Shown: positions 7,413 to 17,316 of the stretch, in pieces | Position numbering within the stretch: position 1 is the first letter of the stretch | Layout of the letters: every line of letters begins with the position of its first letter | NCBI RefSeq assembly: GCF_021556395.1 | Contig: NZ_JAKGCS010000015.1 | Location: 310,001-374,000, forward strand | DNA: 64,000 nucleotides | Source: Acuticoccus kalidii | GTDB lineage: Bacteria > Pseudomonadota > Alphaproteobacteria > Rhizobiales > Amorphaceae | Reading direction: 5' to 3' | Notes under the pieces: generated by a model | What the model was told of the DNA's origin: nothing | What the model saw: only the letters and a program-made list of their open reading frames with translations | Databases searched by the model: none | Position numbers and translations under genes: made by a program

Positions 7413-9032
7413 ATGACGGCGAAGACGGTGGCGGCGGACGAGCGCGAGCGAGGTGCGCGACTGGGCGCATTCCAGGAGTTCGCACAGTCGGCCAAAGCCT
7501 GGCCATTCGAGGAGGCGCGCAAGGTGATCGCCCGCCTCGGTGATGCTCCGCGCGGGGTCGTCTTCGAGACGGGTTATGGTCCGTCCGGCCTTCCCCATAT
7601 CGGCACGTTCGGCGAGGTCGCGCGCACGACGATGGTGCGCAACGCCTTCATCGCGCTGACCGGCGGGACGATCCCCACCCGGCTCATCGCGTTTTCGGAC
7701 GACATGGACGGGCTCCGCAAGGTGCCGGGGAACCTGCCCAATCAGGCGATGCTCGGCGAATATCTCGGCCGTTCGCTGACCGAGGTGCCCGACCCGTTCG
7801 GCACGCACGAAAGCTTCGCCCACCACAACAACGCCCGCCTGCGCGGCTTTCTCGATTCGTTCGGCTTCGAATACGAGTTCATGAGCGCGACGGAGGCCTA
7901 CCGCTCCGGCCGCTTCGACGAGGCGCTGCTCGCGACCTTGCGCGCCTATGACGATGTCATGGCGATCATGCTGCCGACGCTCGGCGCCGAGCGGCAGGCG
8001 ACCTATTCGCCCTTCCTGCCTATCCACCCGAAGACGCGCATCGTCTGCCAGGTGCCGATCATCGCGCGCGACGTCGAGGCCGGAACGATCACCTGGACCG
8101 ACGAGGCCGGCGAAACGTTCGAGACCCCGGTCACTGGCGGCGCGGCGAAGCTGCAATGGAAGCCCGACTGGGCGATGCGCTGGACCGCGCTCGGCGTCGA
8201 TTACGAGATGGCGGGCAAGGATCTCATCGATTCCGTTCGCCAGTCGAGCCGGATCTGCAAGGCGATCGGCGGGCGGCCGCCGGAAGGCTTCAATTACGAG
8301 CTTTTCCTCGACGAGAACGGCGAGAAGATCTCGAAGAGCCGCGGCAACGGCCTTTCGGTGGAGGAGTGGCTCGACTACGCCTCGCCCGAGAGCCTCGCCC
8401 TCTTCATGTATCAGAAGCCGAAGACGGCGAAGCGCCTGTTCTTCGACGTGATCCCGAAGGCGGTCGACGAATATTACAGCTTCGCCGGCAAGTACGCGGA
8501 CGAGGCGCCCGAAAAGAAGATCGAGAACCCGGTCTGGCACATTTCCGGTGCGGCCGAGACGGCGGCGACCGTGCCGATCGCGTTCGCCATGCTGCTCAAT
8601 CTCGTCTCCGCCTCGAACGCGCAGGAGCGGTCGGTGCTGTGGGGCTTCATCTCCCGCTATGCGCCGGACGCGACGCCGGAGACCGAGCCCGAGCTCGACA
8701 AGCTCGTCACCCACGCCCTCACATATTATCGCGATTTCGTGCTGCCCTCGAAGGTCTACCGCCCCGCGACCGACGTGGAGCGGACGGCGCTGCTGGAGCT
8801 GTCGGAGCGGCTGAAGGGCATGGACGGGGCGAGCGCCGAGGCCATCCAGGACGAGGTCTATGCCGTCGGAAAGGCGCACTTCCCGGTGCTTCGGGAGTGG
8901 TTCGGCGCGCTCTATCAGGTGCTTCTCGGCCAGGAGCAGGGGCCGCGCTTCGGCTCGTTCGTGGCGCTCTATGGTGTCGAGGAGACGCGCACCATGATCG
9001 CCGAGGCGCTGGCGCGCGACGCCGCGGCCTGA
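7413..9032 (+). CDS. lysS: Lysyl-tRNA synthetase, class I (LysK type)
   Basis: The 539-residue enzyme belongs to the class I lysyl-tRNA synthetase family, found in archaea and many alphaproteobacteria instead of the class II LysRS. The HIGH motif appears as HIG at residues 62-64 in [11 protein letters not shown], and the KMSKS motif is KISKS starting at K305. It attaches lysine to tRNA-Lys. The ATG at 7413 follows GGAAAGCGGACG; the frame is open further upstream but that part has no family similarity. Confidence 0.96.
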   Translation: MTAKTVAADERERGARLGAFQEFAQSAKAWPFEEARKVIARLGDAPRGVVFETGYGPSGLPHIGTFGEVARTTMVRNAFIALTGGTIPTRLIAFSDDMDGLRKVPGNLPNQAMLGEYLGRSLTEVPDPFGTHESFAHHNNARLRGFLDSFGFEYEFMSATEAYRSGRFDEALLATLRAYDDVMAIMLPTLGAERQATYSPFLPIHPKTRIVCQVPIIARDVEAGTITWTDEAGETFETPVTGGAAKLQWKPDWAMRWTALGVDYEMAGKDLIDSVRQSSRICKAIGGRPPEGFNYELFLDENGEKISKSRGNGLSVEEWLDYASPESLALFMYQKPKTAKRLFFDVIPKAVDEYYSFAGKYADEAPEKKIENPVWHISGAAETAATVPIAFAMLLNLVSASNAQERSVLWGFISRYAPDATPETEPELDKLVTHALTYYRDFVLPSKVYRPATDVERTALLELSERLKGMDGASAEAIQDEVYAVGKAHFPVLREWFGALYQVLLGQEQGPRFGSFVALYGVEETRTMIAEALARDAAA

Positions 9033-9038
9033 TGACAA

Positions 9039-9058
9039 GCCGGGCGCCCGCGCCCGGC
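9039..9058. terminator. GC-rich hairpin between convergent genes
   Basis: GCCGGGCG (9039-9046) pairs perfectly with CGCCCGGC (9051-9058) over a 4-nt loop. It sits between the end of lysS and the end of the convergent secreted-protein gene. No T-run follows, so it may be only a weak or Rho-assisted stop. Confidence 0.4.
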
Positions 9059-9068
9059 CACGTCGGCC

Positions 9069-9536
9069 TCAGGACAACAGGTCGCTCAAGGTCCAGTTCT
9101 GGGCGATGATGTTGGTGACCATCAGCTCGCCGGACGGATTGTCGGCCCGCAGCGTGTACAAAAGCCGCTGCGGCGCACCGAAATTCGAGAAGGTCACGAC
9201 GACGAAATACGTCTCGTCGACCTGCGGAATGTCGGGGTCGGCCGCGATCTCGAGCTCGGTGATCTCGAAATCCTGCGCGTCATAGAGGAAGTCGAACTCG
9301 ATCGTCGCGGAGGCGAGGCGGCTCGTCACCGACGGGTCGAAGAAGCGCGCGGCGATCCGCGGGGCGAGGTAGATCGGCGTGCCGTCCGCCTCGAGAAGGG
9401 CCGCATGGGCGGCGTAAAGCGCGGAGACGACGGCCACCGCATCGTTCGTCGACTGGGCCTCGGCCCGGTTCGACCAGGCGGGCACGGCCGCCAACAGAGC
9501 CAGCGCGAACGCCGCGCTCTTCAACAATCCACACAC
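9069..9536 (-). CDS. Small secreted protein of unknown function
   Basis: The 155-residue product starts with a clear signal peptide (about residues 1-28, ending AEAQ after a hydrophobic ALALLAAVPAW core). The mature part has FFDPSVTSRLA, FDFLYDAQDFEI and a beta-rich end with TYFVVVTFSNFG and RLLYTLRA. The pattern recalls small periplasmic NTF2-like or DUF3828-like proteins, but I cannot assign a family with certainty. It ends close to convergent lysS. Confidence 0.75.
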   Translation of the reverse strand: MCGLLKSAAFALALLAAVPAWSNRAEAQSTNDAVAVVSALYAAHAALLEADGTPIYLAPRIAARFFDPSVTSRLASATIEFDFLYDAQDFEITELEIAADPDIPQVDETYFVVVTFSNFGAPQRLLYTLRADNPSGELMVTNIIAQNWTLSDLLS

Positions 9537-9690
9537 GTCTTCCGCTCCTACGTGGCGACCGAGGGGATCGGCCGCCCAGGCCCGACGGGCCCGCCACTAC
9601 GCCGAAACGGCCCGGAGTCTGGCTCCCGGCCGCACGCTATGTTCGGCGCGGCGGCCGAGCCGCCGTTCCGGCCACCTCAAGTGGGGACGG

Positions 9691-10800
9691 TCAAGGCCGG
9701 ATGGAAGGTTGGTCGTGCATCGCAATTTCGTTACGGGCCGCCCGTGCGGCAGAGGCGCGCGCGGCGCGGATCAGATCGTGGATGAAGCCGAGCTTCTCTT
9801 CGACGGGCGTCGATAGGACGAACGGGTAGAGATCCGGCTGTCCCATCGAGCGGTTGATCGCGTTCATCGCCACCGTCAGCGGCACCCAGGAGGCGATCAG
9901 ATCGGCCTCCGTCCCCTCCACATAGGGATCGTATCTGACTTCGCCGCCTTCACCGAGATGGGCGACGTGAAGGCCGAACGCCGCCGCCGTCTCCAGCGAA
10001 TCGACGATGTGGCAATAGTGGGCGAAGGTCTCGGCGAAATCCTCCCACGGGTGGGCGGTGGCGTAGGTCGAGATGAAGCTGTTCTGCCAGTCGGGCGGCG
10101 CGCCTTCGCTATAATGGCGCTGGAGCGCGGCGGCATAATCCTCCCGCTCGTCGCCGAACAGGGCGCGGAAGTCCGCCTCGCGGCCCTGATCGGCGACGAG
10201 GCGATCCCAATAATAGTGGCCGATCTCGTGGCGGAAGTGGCCGACGAGGGTGCGATAGGGCTCGTTCATCTCGGTGCGCCGGCGCTCGCGCTCGGCATCG
10301 TCGCCCTCGGCGATGTTGATGGTGATGAGGCCGTCGGCGTGGCCGGTCATGTGCTGCTTGACCGAGCCGTCGGGCAGCACTTCGTCGGCGAGGAAGGAGA
10401 AGGCGAGGCCGCGGGCCGGATCCTCCTCCATGGTCGGCATCGGAAGCCGCCAGCGAATGAGCGAATAGAACATCACCCGCTTGGCCGCCTCGAGCGCGCG
10501 CCACAGCTCCGCGGCGTGCGGGTCGGCGAGGTTGGGGATCATCTTGTTGTGGCGGCAGGACAGGCAGAGCGTCTCCGGCTCGCTCGCCGGGACGAGCCAG
10601 TTGCAGGCCGAATGCGAGATGTTGGCACACACACGAAAGACGATGCCGGGATCGTCGGGTGCGCGCCAATCCTCGCCGTCGGGGGCGGACAGCATGATGG
10701 CGCGCGCCGGCTCGAAGCCGAGATGTGCGTTGCAGTGCACGCAGCGCGTGTTGGCGAAATAGACCTCGTTGCCGCAGGTCTGACAGGTGAAGCGCTTCAT
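9691..10800 (-). CDS. Putative zinc-binding metallopeptidase with N-terminal zinc ribbon
   Basis: The 369-residue protein opens with a zinc ribbon (C6, C9, C20, C23). A second cysteine cluster includes C66 and a CLSC motif. The gluzincin motif HEIGH is at residues 191-195 (RHEIGHYYWD), and a downstream E/H region (WEDFAETFAHYCH) likely supplies the third ligand. This matches the family annotated as putative zinc-binding metallopeptidase (Peptidase_Mx type). It has no signal peptide, so it should act in the cytoplasm. Substrate is unknown. Confidence 0.88.
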   Translation of the reverse strand: MKRFTCQTCGNEVYFANTRCVHCNAHLGFEPARAIMLSAPDGEDWRAPDDPGIVFRVCANISHSACNWLVPASEPETLCLSCRHNKMIPNLADPHAAELWRALEAAKRVMFYSLIRWRLPMPTMEEDPARGLAFSFLADEVLPDGSVKQHMTGHADGLITINIAEGDDAERERRRTEMNEPYRTLVGHFRHEIGHYYWDRLVADQGREADFRALFGDEREDYAAALQRHYSEGAPPDWQNSFISTYATAHPWEDFAETFAHYCHIVDSLETAAAFGLHVAHLGEGGEVRYDPYVEGTEADLIASWVPLTVAMNAINRSMGQPDLYPFVLSTPVEEKLGFIHDLIRAARASAARAARNEIAMHDQPSIRP

Positions 10801-10954
10801 ATCGTGTTGTCGCCCCGATCAAAGGCTGATGGCCATCCAACGCCGTAGAACACGGGAGCGTTCAACGGCGCCTTGCTTTGTTCGCACGAGCCTGCGAAAT
10901 CGCACCCAGTCGATCGGCGGCGCCGATCGGATAAGGGACAACAGGGAGGGATCC

Positions 10955-11902
10955 ATGCGTCTGTCGATCATCGCTGCGGCGGTTGCCGCGCTCGCACTGT
11001 CCGCGCACGGTGCCGACGCGCAAACGCGCGTCACCTACAAGTCCGCAAAGTCCGGTTCGTCCTATTATCAGATGGGCGTGCAGCTCGCCGAGGCCATGAA
11101 GGCCGCCGGCGACGTCTCCGTCACGATCGAGGAGAGCCAGGGCTCGGTCCAGAACGTGATGGAAGCGGGCGTGCGCGGCGGCGACTATGTGTTCACCGCT
11201 CCGCCCGCGCTCGCCTCCGCCGCGCGTGCCGGCACGGGCCCCTTCGAGGCGCGCCCCAACCCGAAATTCGCCGAGATCCGCGCGCTCTTCCCGATCCCGT
11301 CCCTCACGATGCACTTCGTCGCCCGCTCCGACGCGGGGATCGGCTCGCTCGCCGACCTCGAAGGCAAGACGCTGCTCCTCGGCAAGGGCTCGTTCGGCGC
11401 CAGCGAAGGTGAAAAATATGTCGAGCTCTTCGGCCTCGACGGCAAGGTGAACATCGCCGACGCCGAGCTGTCCAACGCCGTCGCGGCGCTCAAGAACGGC
11501 CAGATCGACGCGTTCGTGACCGCCGGCTCCTTCCCCGCCCCCAACGTGATCGAAGCGGCCGCCGGCACCGGCGTCACGGTCATCTCGATGAGCGACGACC
11601 AAGTCGCCGAGACCGGCCGCACCCGCCTCGTGATCCCCGCCGGGACCTATGCCGGCCAGGAGGAGGACGTCGTCACCACATCGCTTCCCGTCGTCGCCTT
11701 CACCACCACCGCGATGGACGACGAAACGGCCTACGCGCTGACGAAGACCTTCTGGGAGCAGAAAGAGAAGCTCGGCGAGACCGCGCGCTGGTGGAACGGC
11801 GTCGACCCGGCGATGCTCGACAGCATCGAAGGCCCGATCCACGCCGGCGCCCTGAAATATTATGACGAGGCCGGCATCGCGGTTCCCGACACCGCGCGCT
11901 GA
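10955..11902 (+). CDS. TAXI-family TRAP transporter solute-binding protein
   Basis: The 315-residue precursor has a 23-residue signal peptide ending ADA-Q. The mature protein shows the TAXI hallmarks: YKSAKSGSSYYQMGVQLAEAM, EESQGSVQNVMEAG, LADLEGKTLLLGKGSFGASE and LKNGQIDAFVTAG. It binds a substrate in the periplasm, probably a carboxylate or amino acid, and delivers it to the fused permease encoded 95 bp downstream. The ATG at 10955 follows AGGGAGGG. The substrate is not predictable from sequence. Confidence 0.92.
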   Translation: MRLSIIAAAVAALALSAHGADAQTRVTYKSAKSGSSYYQMGVQLAEAMKAAGDVSVTIEESQGSVQNVMEAGVRGGDYVFTAPPALASAARAGTGPFEARPNPKFAEIRALFPIPSLTMHFVARSDAGIGSLADLEGKTLLLGKGSFGASEGEKYVELFGLDGKVNIADAELSNAVAALKNGQIDAFVTAGSFPAPNVIEAAAGTGVTVISMSDDQVAETGRTRLVIPAGTYAGQEEDVVTTSLPVVAFTTTAMDDETAYALTKTFWEQKEKLGETARWWNGVDPAMLDSIEGPIHAGALKYYDEAGIAVPDTAR

Positions 11903-11997
11903 TCGGAGCCACACGTGACACGCCACCCCACCGTCCCCGCCGGCGCACACCGCGCCGGCGCCCTCCTCTATCGTGCACCGCATCGCAAGGCGGCACG

Positions 11998-13788
11998 ATG
12001 ACCTCACTCGACGGTGTGGTGACCCCGCTCGATCGCGCGGGGCCCGGGCGCGCGATCTGGATCGCGCTCGGTGCGCTCACGATCGGCTTCCATCTCTGGC
12101 TCGTGATCTCGGGCCTCACGCCGGCGCTCATCGCACGGCCGATCCATATGGCGCTCGCGCTGCCGTGGATCTTCCTCTTCGTGCGCGGCTTCAGCCGGAC
12201 CGGGCTCGTGCTCACGATCGTCGGCGTCGCCGCCTGTCTCTATATCGCGATCAACAACCAGGCCCTCGGCGACCAGTACGGGATGCTTTACGGGCGGGAG
12301 CAATATGTCGTCGCCTTCGTGCTCCTCGGCATCGTCCTCGAAATGGCGCGACGGGCGATCGGCTGGCCGCTGCCGCTGGTGGCGCTGATCGCGCTGCTCT
12401 ACGCCTTCTTCGGCCAGTATATCCCGGGTGAGTTCGGCCACGCCGGTTTGCCGCCGATGAGCCTTCTCGGCACCCTCGTCATCGCCGAGGGCGGGCTCTG
12501 GGGCGAATTGACCGGCATCTCGGTGGGTGTCGTCGCCGTGTTCGTGATCTTCGGCGCGGTGCTCAATGCCGGCGAGGCGGGCCAGGGGTTCATGAACCTC
12601 GCCTCCTCCGCCGCGGGCCGCCTGCGCGGCGGCGCGGCCAAGGTCTCCGTCCTCTCCTCCGCGCTGTTCGGCTCGATCTCGGGGTCGGCCTCGGCGAATG
12701 TCGCTTCGACCGGCGCGGTCACGCTGCCGGCCATGCGGCGGCTCGGCTATCCGCGTCCGCTCGCCGGCGCGGTGGAGGCGGTCGCCTCCTCGGGCGGGCA
12801 GATCATGCCGCCGCTGATGGGCGCCGGCGCCTTCGTCATGGTGGAGCTGACGGGCATCCCCTATTCGACGATCATGGTCGCCGCGCTGCCGCCGGCGCTC
12901 CTCTATTTCTTCACCGTCTGGATCGGCATCGACGCGTTCGCGACGCGCTATCGCCTCGCCGGTCTCCCGGCCGAGGAGCGCCCCGGCCCGCGCGATGTCA
13001 TCGTCACGTCCTGCTTCTTCCTGGTGCCGTTCACGATCCTCCTCGTCGGCATGTTCGGCTATGGGCTCACGCCGCAATATGCGGCGACCTTCGCGATCTT
13101 CGCCGGCTTCCTCCTCCTCTTCACCGACGGACGGCTGACGCTCGATCTCGGCCGCACGGCGCGTCGCCTCGCGAACGCGGCGCTGACGGCGGGCGAGCAG
13201 GTCGCGGTGATCGCCTCGGTGATCCTGTGCGCGTCGATCGTGGTCGGCGTGCTCGGCATGACGGGGCTCGGCGTGAAGGTGACGTCGCTGATCCTGTCGG
13301 GCTCCTCGGGCCTCGTCTGGCCCGCGCTCCTCCTGACCGCCCTCGCCTGCCTCATTCTCGGCATGGAGGTTCCGACGACGGCGGCCTACGTGATCTGCGT
13401 GTCCGTCGCCGGCCCGGCGCTCATCGAGCTCGGCCTGGAGCCGCTCCAGGCGCATCTTTTCGTCTTCTGGTACGCGCTCTTATCGACCATCACGCCGCCG
13501 GTCTGCGGGGCGGTGTTCATCGCCGCCGGCATGGTCGAGGCGCCGTGGCTTCGCGTCGCGGGAGCGGCGATGGCGCTGGGGGTGGGGCTTTACCTCGTGC
13601 CGCTCGCAATGGTCGCGAATCCGGCGCTGATTTCCCTCGGCGAGACGCCCGTCTTCACGATCCTCGCGGTGGTGAAGGTCGCCCTCGGCCTCGCCGCGAT
13701 TTCGTGGGGCACGATCGCAAAAGGGCGCGCGCTCCTTCGCGCCGCCCTTGTGGTTGGCGGGCTCGCCATCATCTTGTGGAGCATCTAA
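11998..13788 (+). CDS. TAXI-TRAP transporter permease, fused 4TM/12TM subunits
   Basis: The 596-residue integral membrane protein has a DctQ-like N-terminal portion fused to a DctM-like domain, typical of TAXI systems. Clear family words are SALFGSISGSASANVASTGAVTLPAM, SSGGQIMPPLMGAGAFVM and GMEVPTTAAYVICVSVAGPAL, with an ITPPVCGAVF end motif. TRAP importers use a Na+ gradient. The ATG at 11998 follows AAGGCGG. It forms one unit with the upstream binding protein. Confidence 0.94.
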   Translation: MTSLDGVVTPLDRAGPGRAIWIALGALTIGFHLWLVISGLTPALIARPIHMALALPWIFLFVRGFSRTGLVLTIVGVAACLYIAINNQALGDQYGMLYGREQYVVAFVLLGIVLEMARRAIGWPLPLVALIALLYAFFGQYIPGEFGHAGLPPMSLLGTLVIAEGGLWGELTGISVGVVAVFVIFGAVLNAGEAGQGFMNLASSAAGRLRGGAAKVSVLSSALFGSISGSASANVASTGAVTLPAMRRLGYPRPLAGAVEAVASSGGQIMPPLMGAGAFVMVELTGIPYSTIMVAALPPALLYFFTVWIGIDAFATRYRLAGLPAEERPGPRDVIVTSCFFLVPFTILLVGMFGYGLTPQYAATFAIFAGFLLLFTDGRLTLDLGRTARRLANAALTAGEQVAVIASVILCASIVVGVLGMTGLGVKVTSLILSGSSGLVWPALLLTALACLILGMEVPTTAAYVICVSVAGPALIELGLEPLQAHLFVFWYALLSTITPPVCGAVFIAAGMVEAPWLRVAGAAMALGVGLYLVPLAMVANPALISLGETPVFTILAVVKVALGLAAISWGTIAKGRALLRAALVVGGLAIILWSI

Positions 13789-13833
13789 CGGCGTTCGGGA
13801 TCCCTCGCGCCGTCGCCCTCCCGAGAGTTTCTT

Positions 13834-14820
13834 ATGCCCTTCCTCGAACTCGCGATCGGTCTCGTCCTCCTTCTTGCGGGTGGTGAAGCCCTCGTTCGCG
13901 GTTCGGTCGTGGTTGCCACCCGGCTCGGCGTGTCACCGCTCGTCATCGGCCTCACCCTCGTCGGCTTCGGCACCTCGATGCCGGAACTCGTCGCGAGCGT
14001 GCAGGCCGCCCTCGTCGGCGCGCCGGGTATCGCGATCGGCAACATCATCGGCTCCAACATCGCCAATATCCTGCTGATCCTCGGCATCTCGGCGCTGATC
14101 CTGCCGGTCGCCGCGTCGAGCGCCGTCCTCAAGCGGGACGGGGTGATGCTGTTCGCCGTCTCGATGCTGATGTTCGGCATCGTGGTCTCGGGGACGCTGG
14201 AGCGCTGGTTCGGCGTCGTCCTCATCACCGCGCTCGCGATCTACACGATCGCCTCGTTCATCCTCGACTCGCGACGGCAGAAGAACGCGGCGGATGCGGC
14301 CGTGGAGGCGGAGATCGGGGAGAGCATCGCCGAGTTCGGCTGGCCGCGCAGCATGGCGACCGCGGGCGTCCTCACCGTCGCGGGCATCGCCGGCGTGATC
14401 TTGGGCGCGGATTTCCTGGTCGATTCGGCGGTGAAGCTCGCGGAGCTCGCCGGAATCTCGCAGGCGGTGATCGGGCTCACCATCGTCGCGATCGGCACCT
14501 CGCTGCCGGAGCTCGCGACGAGCGTCATCGCGGCGATCCGCCGCCAGGGCGACGTCGCGCTCGGCAACGTCATCGGCTCCAACATCTTCAACATTCTCGG
14601 CATCGCCGGCGCGACGGCGATCGTCACGCCGATCCCGATCCCGGCCCAGATCATCGATCTCGACGTCTGGGTCATGCTGTTGTCGGCGGTGCTTCTCGTC
14701 GCCTTCGCGGCGACGGGTCGCGGCATCAGCCGGCGCGAGGGGGCGATCCTCGTCGTGTGCTATGGGCTTTATCTCGGACTTCAGTTCTCGCCGACGGCAC
14801 GGGCCTTTATCGGAATTTGA
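13834..14820 (+). CDS. Calcium/sodium antiporter (CaCA superfamily, YrbG type)
   Basis: The 328-residue protein is built of two homologous halves, each with an alpha-repeat: GFGTSMPELVASVQAAL near residue 48 and AIGTSLPELATSVIAAIRR near residue 225, each followed by GNIIGSN or GNVIGSN. These Glu-containing repeats form the ion sites of Na+/Ca2+ exchangers. It would exchange cations across the inner membrane. It lies 45 bp after the TRAP permease, so the two could be co-transcribed. Confidence 0.93.
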   Translation: MPFLELAIGLVLLLAGGEALVRGSVVVATRLGVSPLVIGLTLVGFGTSMPELVASVQAALVGAPGIAIGNIIGSNIANILLILGISALILPVAASSAVLKRDGVMLFAVSMLMFGIVVSGTLERWFGVVLITALAIYTIASFILDSRRQKNAADAAVEAEIGESIAEFGWPRSMATAGVLTVAGIAGVILGADFLVDSAVKLAELAGISQAVIGLTIVAIGTSLPELATSVIAAIRRQGDVALGNVIGSNIFNILGIAGATAIVTPIPIPAQIIDLDVWVMLLSAVLLVAFAATGRGISRREGAILVVCYGLYLGLQFSPTARAFIGI

Positions 14821-14925
14821 TCCTCCGGGACCGGATTCGGCAAAAAATCCCGCTTCGGATTGGACAAGCCCCCCTCTCCGCGCCTATGTGACCGCCACAC
14901 TCACATGCGCATAAAGGGTATTGGG

Positions 14926-15960
14926 ATGGGCTTCCACGTGGCGGTCGTCGGTGCGACGGGCAACGTCGGCCGCGAGATCCTCGACATTTTGGCCGAGCGC
15001 GGCTTTCCCGCGGACAAGGTGACGGCGCTCGCGTCGCGCCGGAGCCAGGGGACCGAAGTCTCCTTCGGCGACACGACGCTCAAATGCGAAGCCCTCGAGA
15101 CCGCCGATTTCTCCACCGTGGACATTTGCCTGATGTCCGCCGGCGGTGACGTGTCGCGCGAGTGGGCACCCAAGATCGGCAGGGCCGGCGCCGTGGTGAT
15201 CGACAACTCGTCCGCCTTCCGCATGGATCCGGACGTGCCGCTCATCGTGCCGGAGGTGAATGCCGACGCGGTGACCGGCTTCACGAAGAAGAACATCATC
15301 GCCAACCCGAACTGCTCGACCGCGCAGCTCGTCGTGGCGCTGAAGCCGATCCACGACCGGGCGCGGATCAAGCGCGTCGTCGTCGACACCTACCAGTCCG
15401 TTTCGGGCGCCGGTAAGGAGGCGATGGACGATCTCTTCGCCCAGACGCGGGCCGTCTTCGTGTCCGACACGGTGGAATCGAAGAAGTTCCCGAAGCGGAT
15501 GGCCTTCAACCTCATTCCCCATATCGACACCTTCATGGAAGACGGGTCGACCAAGGAGGAATGGAAGATGGTCGTGGAAACGAAGAAAATCCTCGACCCG
15601 AAGATCAAGCTCTTCGCCACCTGCGTGCGCGTCCCCGTGTTCATCTCTCATTCAGAGGCGGTGAACCTCGAGCTCGAAGAGCCGCTGTCGGCCGAGGAGG
15701 CCCGTGACATCCTGCGCGAGGCCCCCGGTTGCCTGGTGATCGATAAGCACGAGCCCGGCGGCTACATCACGCCCTACGAGGCGGCCGGCGAGGATGCGAC
15801 CTATATCAGCCGGATTCGTGAAGATCCGACGATCGAGAACGGCCTGTCGATGTGGGTGGTCGCGGACAATCTGCGCAAGGGCGCGGCCCTCAATGCGGTG
15901 CAGATCGCCGAGCTTCTCGTGAACCGGAAGCTCCTCAAGTCGGCGGCGGCGGCGGCCTGA
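14926..15960 (+). CDS. asd: Aspartate-semialdehyde dehydrogenase
   Basis: The 344-residue enzyme starts MGFHVAVVGATGNVGREIL, the NADP-binding Rossmann motif, and has the catalytic cysteine C130 in NPNCSTAQ, followed by SVSGAGKEAM. It reduces aspartyl phosphate to aspartate semialdehyde, the branch point for lysine/DAP, threonine and methionine. The ATG at 14926 follows AAAGGG. It appears to be monocistronic. Confidence 0.96.
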   Translation: MGFHVAVVGATGNVGREILDILAERGFPADKVTALASRRSQGTEVSFGDTTLKCEALETADFSTVDICLMSAGGDVSREWAPKIGRAGAVVIDNSSAFRMDPDVPLIVPEVNADAVTGFTKKNIIANPNCSTAQLVVALKPIHDRARIKRVVVDTYQSVSGAGKEAMDDLFAQTRAVFVSDTVESKKFPKRMAFNLIPHIDTFMEDGSTKEEWKMVVETKKILDPKIKLFATCVRVPVFISHSEAVNLELEEPLSAEEARDILREAPGCLVIDKHEPGGYITPYEAAGEDATYISRIREDPTIENGLSMWVVADNLRKGAALNAVQIAELLVNRKLLKSAAAAA

Positions 15961-16079
15961 ACGGCCAAACTGCGCCAAAATGTCGCGATCGTGGCCGCAC
16001 CGGACGTTTCGATGCCGGTGCGGCCCGTCGCATGCGTTTTGCAGAAAAGTTTAGATCTCGTCTCGTTCCGAGATAACAA

Positions 16080-16436
16080 TTATTCCATATCCGGCCACGT
16101 CGGCGGCGCCCAATTCTCGCGCTGGTCGGGAACAGGCAAGATCATCGACACGTCGTCTCGGGTGAGTGCACGGTAAAGGTGTGGGAACAATTGACCACCC
16201 CGCGAAATCTCCCAGGTGAGCGCCTCACCCAATCGCGATATCGGGCACTGGGCGACAAAAATGCTAGCCTCGCCGGCGAAATGCTTGGTCAGCGTGCCCG
16301 AAAGCTGGTCCTTCGTGGACAGATGCACAAATCCATCCCGCAGATCGTCGTTTGACCCGTCAAACCGGCCAGTGGTCGCGAAAATGGCCAGTTCTCCTGC
16401 CCGTAAGATTTTATATGTCTGGCGCTCGTCCGCCAT
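16080..16436 (-). CDS. DUF952 domain protein
   Basis: The 118-residue protein matches DUF952 with YKILRAGELAIFATTG, the DLRDGFVHLSTKDQLSGT core and the HLYRALTRDDV end. The family has a small alpha/beta fold of unknown function. The ATG at 16436 is preceded by GGGGAG at good spacing, which excludes the much longer frame running into the opposite-strand S24 gene. It is divergent from the S24 regulator. Confidence 0.88.
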   Translation of the reverse strand: MADERQTYKILRAGELAIFATTGRFDGSNDDLRDGFVHLSTKDQLSGTLTKHFAGEASIFVAQCPISRLGEALTWEISRGGQLFPHLYRALTRDDVSMILPVPDQRENWAPPTWPDME

Positions 16437-16662
16437 AGGATCTCCCCTCGCAGATCCGCATCCCGCCATAGGCGGCAAGGATGCAGTTAGGCATTCCATC
16501 ACATCACAACCTGTGTTAAAGCACGCAATACGGGTGGATCGAAGCGATCGCCCCGATATTCCGGTCTGAGAGACAAAATCCGATCTTCTTTGCCTGCCGC
16601 GCTGTACGTGATTTTTAGCGCTCTGGCGTGATCGTCGGAGTCGAGGAATTGGGAGGAAGCGA

Positions 16663-17301
16663 ATGCTTTCCCACGACGAAGTCTGGACCGCGATCGACGC
16701 ACTTGCCGACAAGAACGGACTCTCCCCCTCCGGCCTTGCCAGACGATCCGGTCTCGACCCAACCACGTTCAATAAATCCAAGCGGTTCGCTCCGGACGGC
16801 CGGCCGCGCTGGCCGTCGACGGAGTCGATTTCCAAGATTCTGAAGGCGACCGAGACGTCGATCAGCGAGCTGTTCGGCGTCGAGCGCAGCGGCGGCCCCG
16901 GCGCACCCGATCTCGCGATTCCGCTCCTCGGGCATGCCCATGCCGGGTTCGAGCCCCATGCGGACACCGCCACCGGCCCGTCCACCTTGCCGCTGCCGGC
17001 GCGCATCATCAGCTTTCCCGACCGTCGACACGAGCCGCTTTATGCGCTGTCGGTCGTGGGCGATTCCATGCAGCCGCTCTACCGCGATGGCGACATCCTC
17101 TTCATCTCGACCAATGCCGTCACGCGGCCGGGCGACCGGGTGGTCGTCAAGCTGCGCAACAGCGACGTCATGGTGAAGCTGTTGAAGGATGATTCGGGCG
17201 ACCAGCTCAGCTTCCACGCGGTCAACCCCGATCACCCGGACGTCTCGTTCTCGACCGAGAACGTCGAATGGATGGCGAAGATCGTCTACGCGACGCAGTA
17301 A
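16663..17301 (+). CDS. LexA-like S24 peptidase with N-terminal HTH (phage-repressor type regulator)
   Basis: The 212-residue protein has an N-terminal HTH region at about residues 1-70 (GLSPSGLARRSGLDPTTFNK) and a C-terminal S24 domain. The catalytic Ser is S135 in VVGDSMQPLY, and the expected Lys is K172, exactly 37 residues later as in LexA. The cleavage site may be the AHAG motif near residue 93 (inference). Family members are self-cleaving repressors responding to RecA filaments or, in some cases, non-cleaving regulators. GGGAGGAAGCG precedes the ATG. No prophage genes flank it, so it is probably a chromosomal regulator. Confidence 0.87.
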   Translation: MLSHDEVWTAIDALADKNGLSPSGLARRSGLDPTTFNKSKRFAPDGRPRWPSTESISKILKATETSISELFGVERSGGPGAPDLAIPLLGHAHAGFEPHADTATGPSTLPLPARIISFPDRRHEPLYALSVVGDSMQPLYRDGDILFISTNAVTRPGDRVVVKLRNSDVMVKLLKDDSGDQLSFHAVNPDHPDVSFSTENVEWMAKIVYATQ

Positions 17302-17316
17302 GCGCGCGGCGCGGTC

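Noticed and set aside
12004..13455. A 483-residue minus-strand frame over the TRAP permease
   Set aside because: Antisense shadow; the plus-strand permease has clear motifs.
16437..17009. Upstream extension of the DUF952 gene to 17009
   Set aside because: It would overlap the opposite-strand S24 gene, and a good ribosome binding site marks the ATG at 16436.
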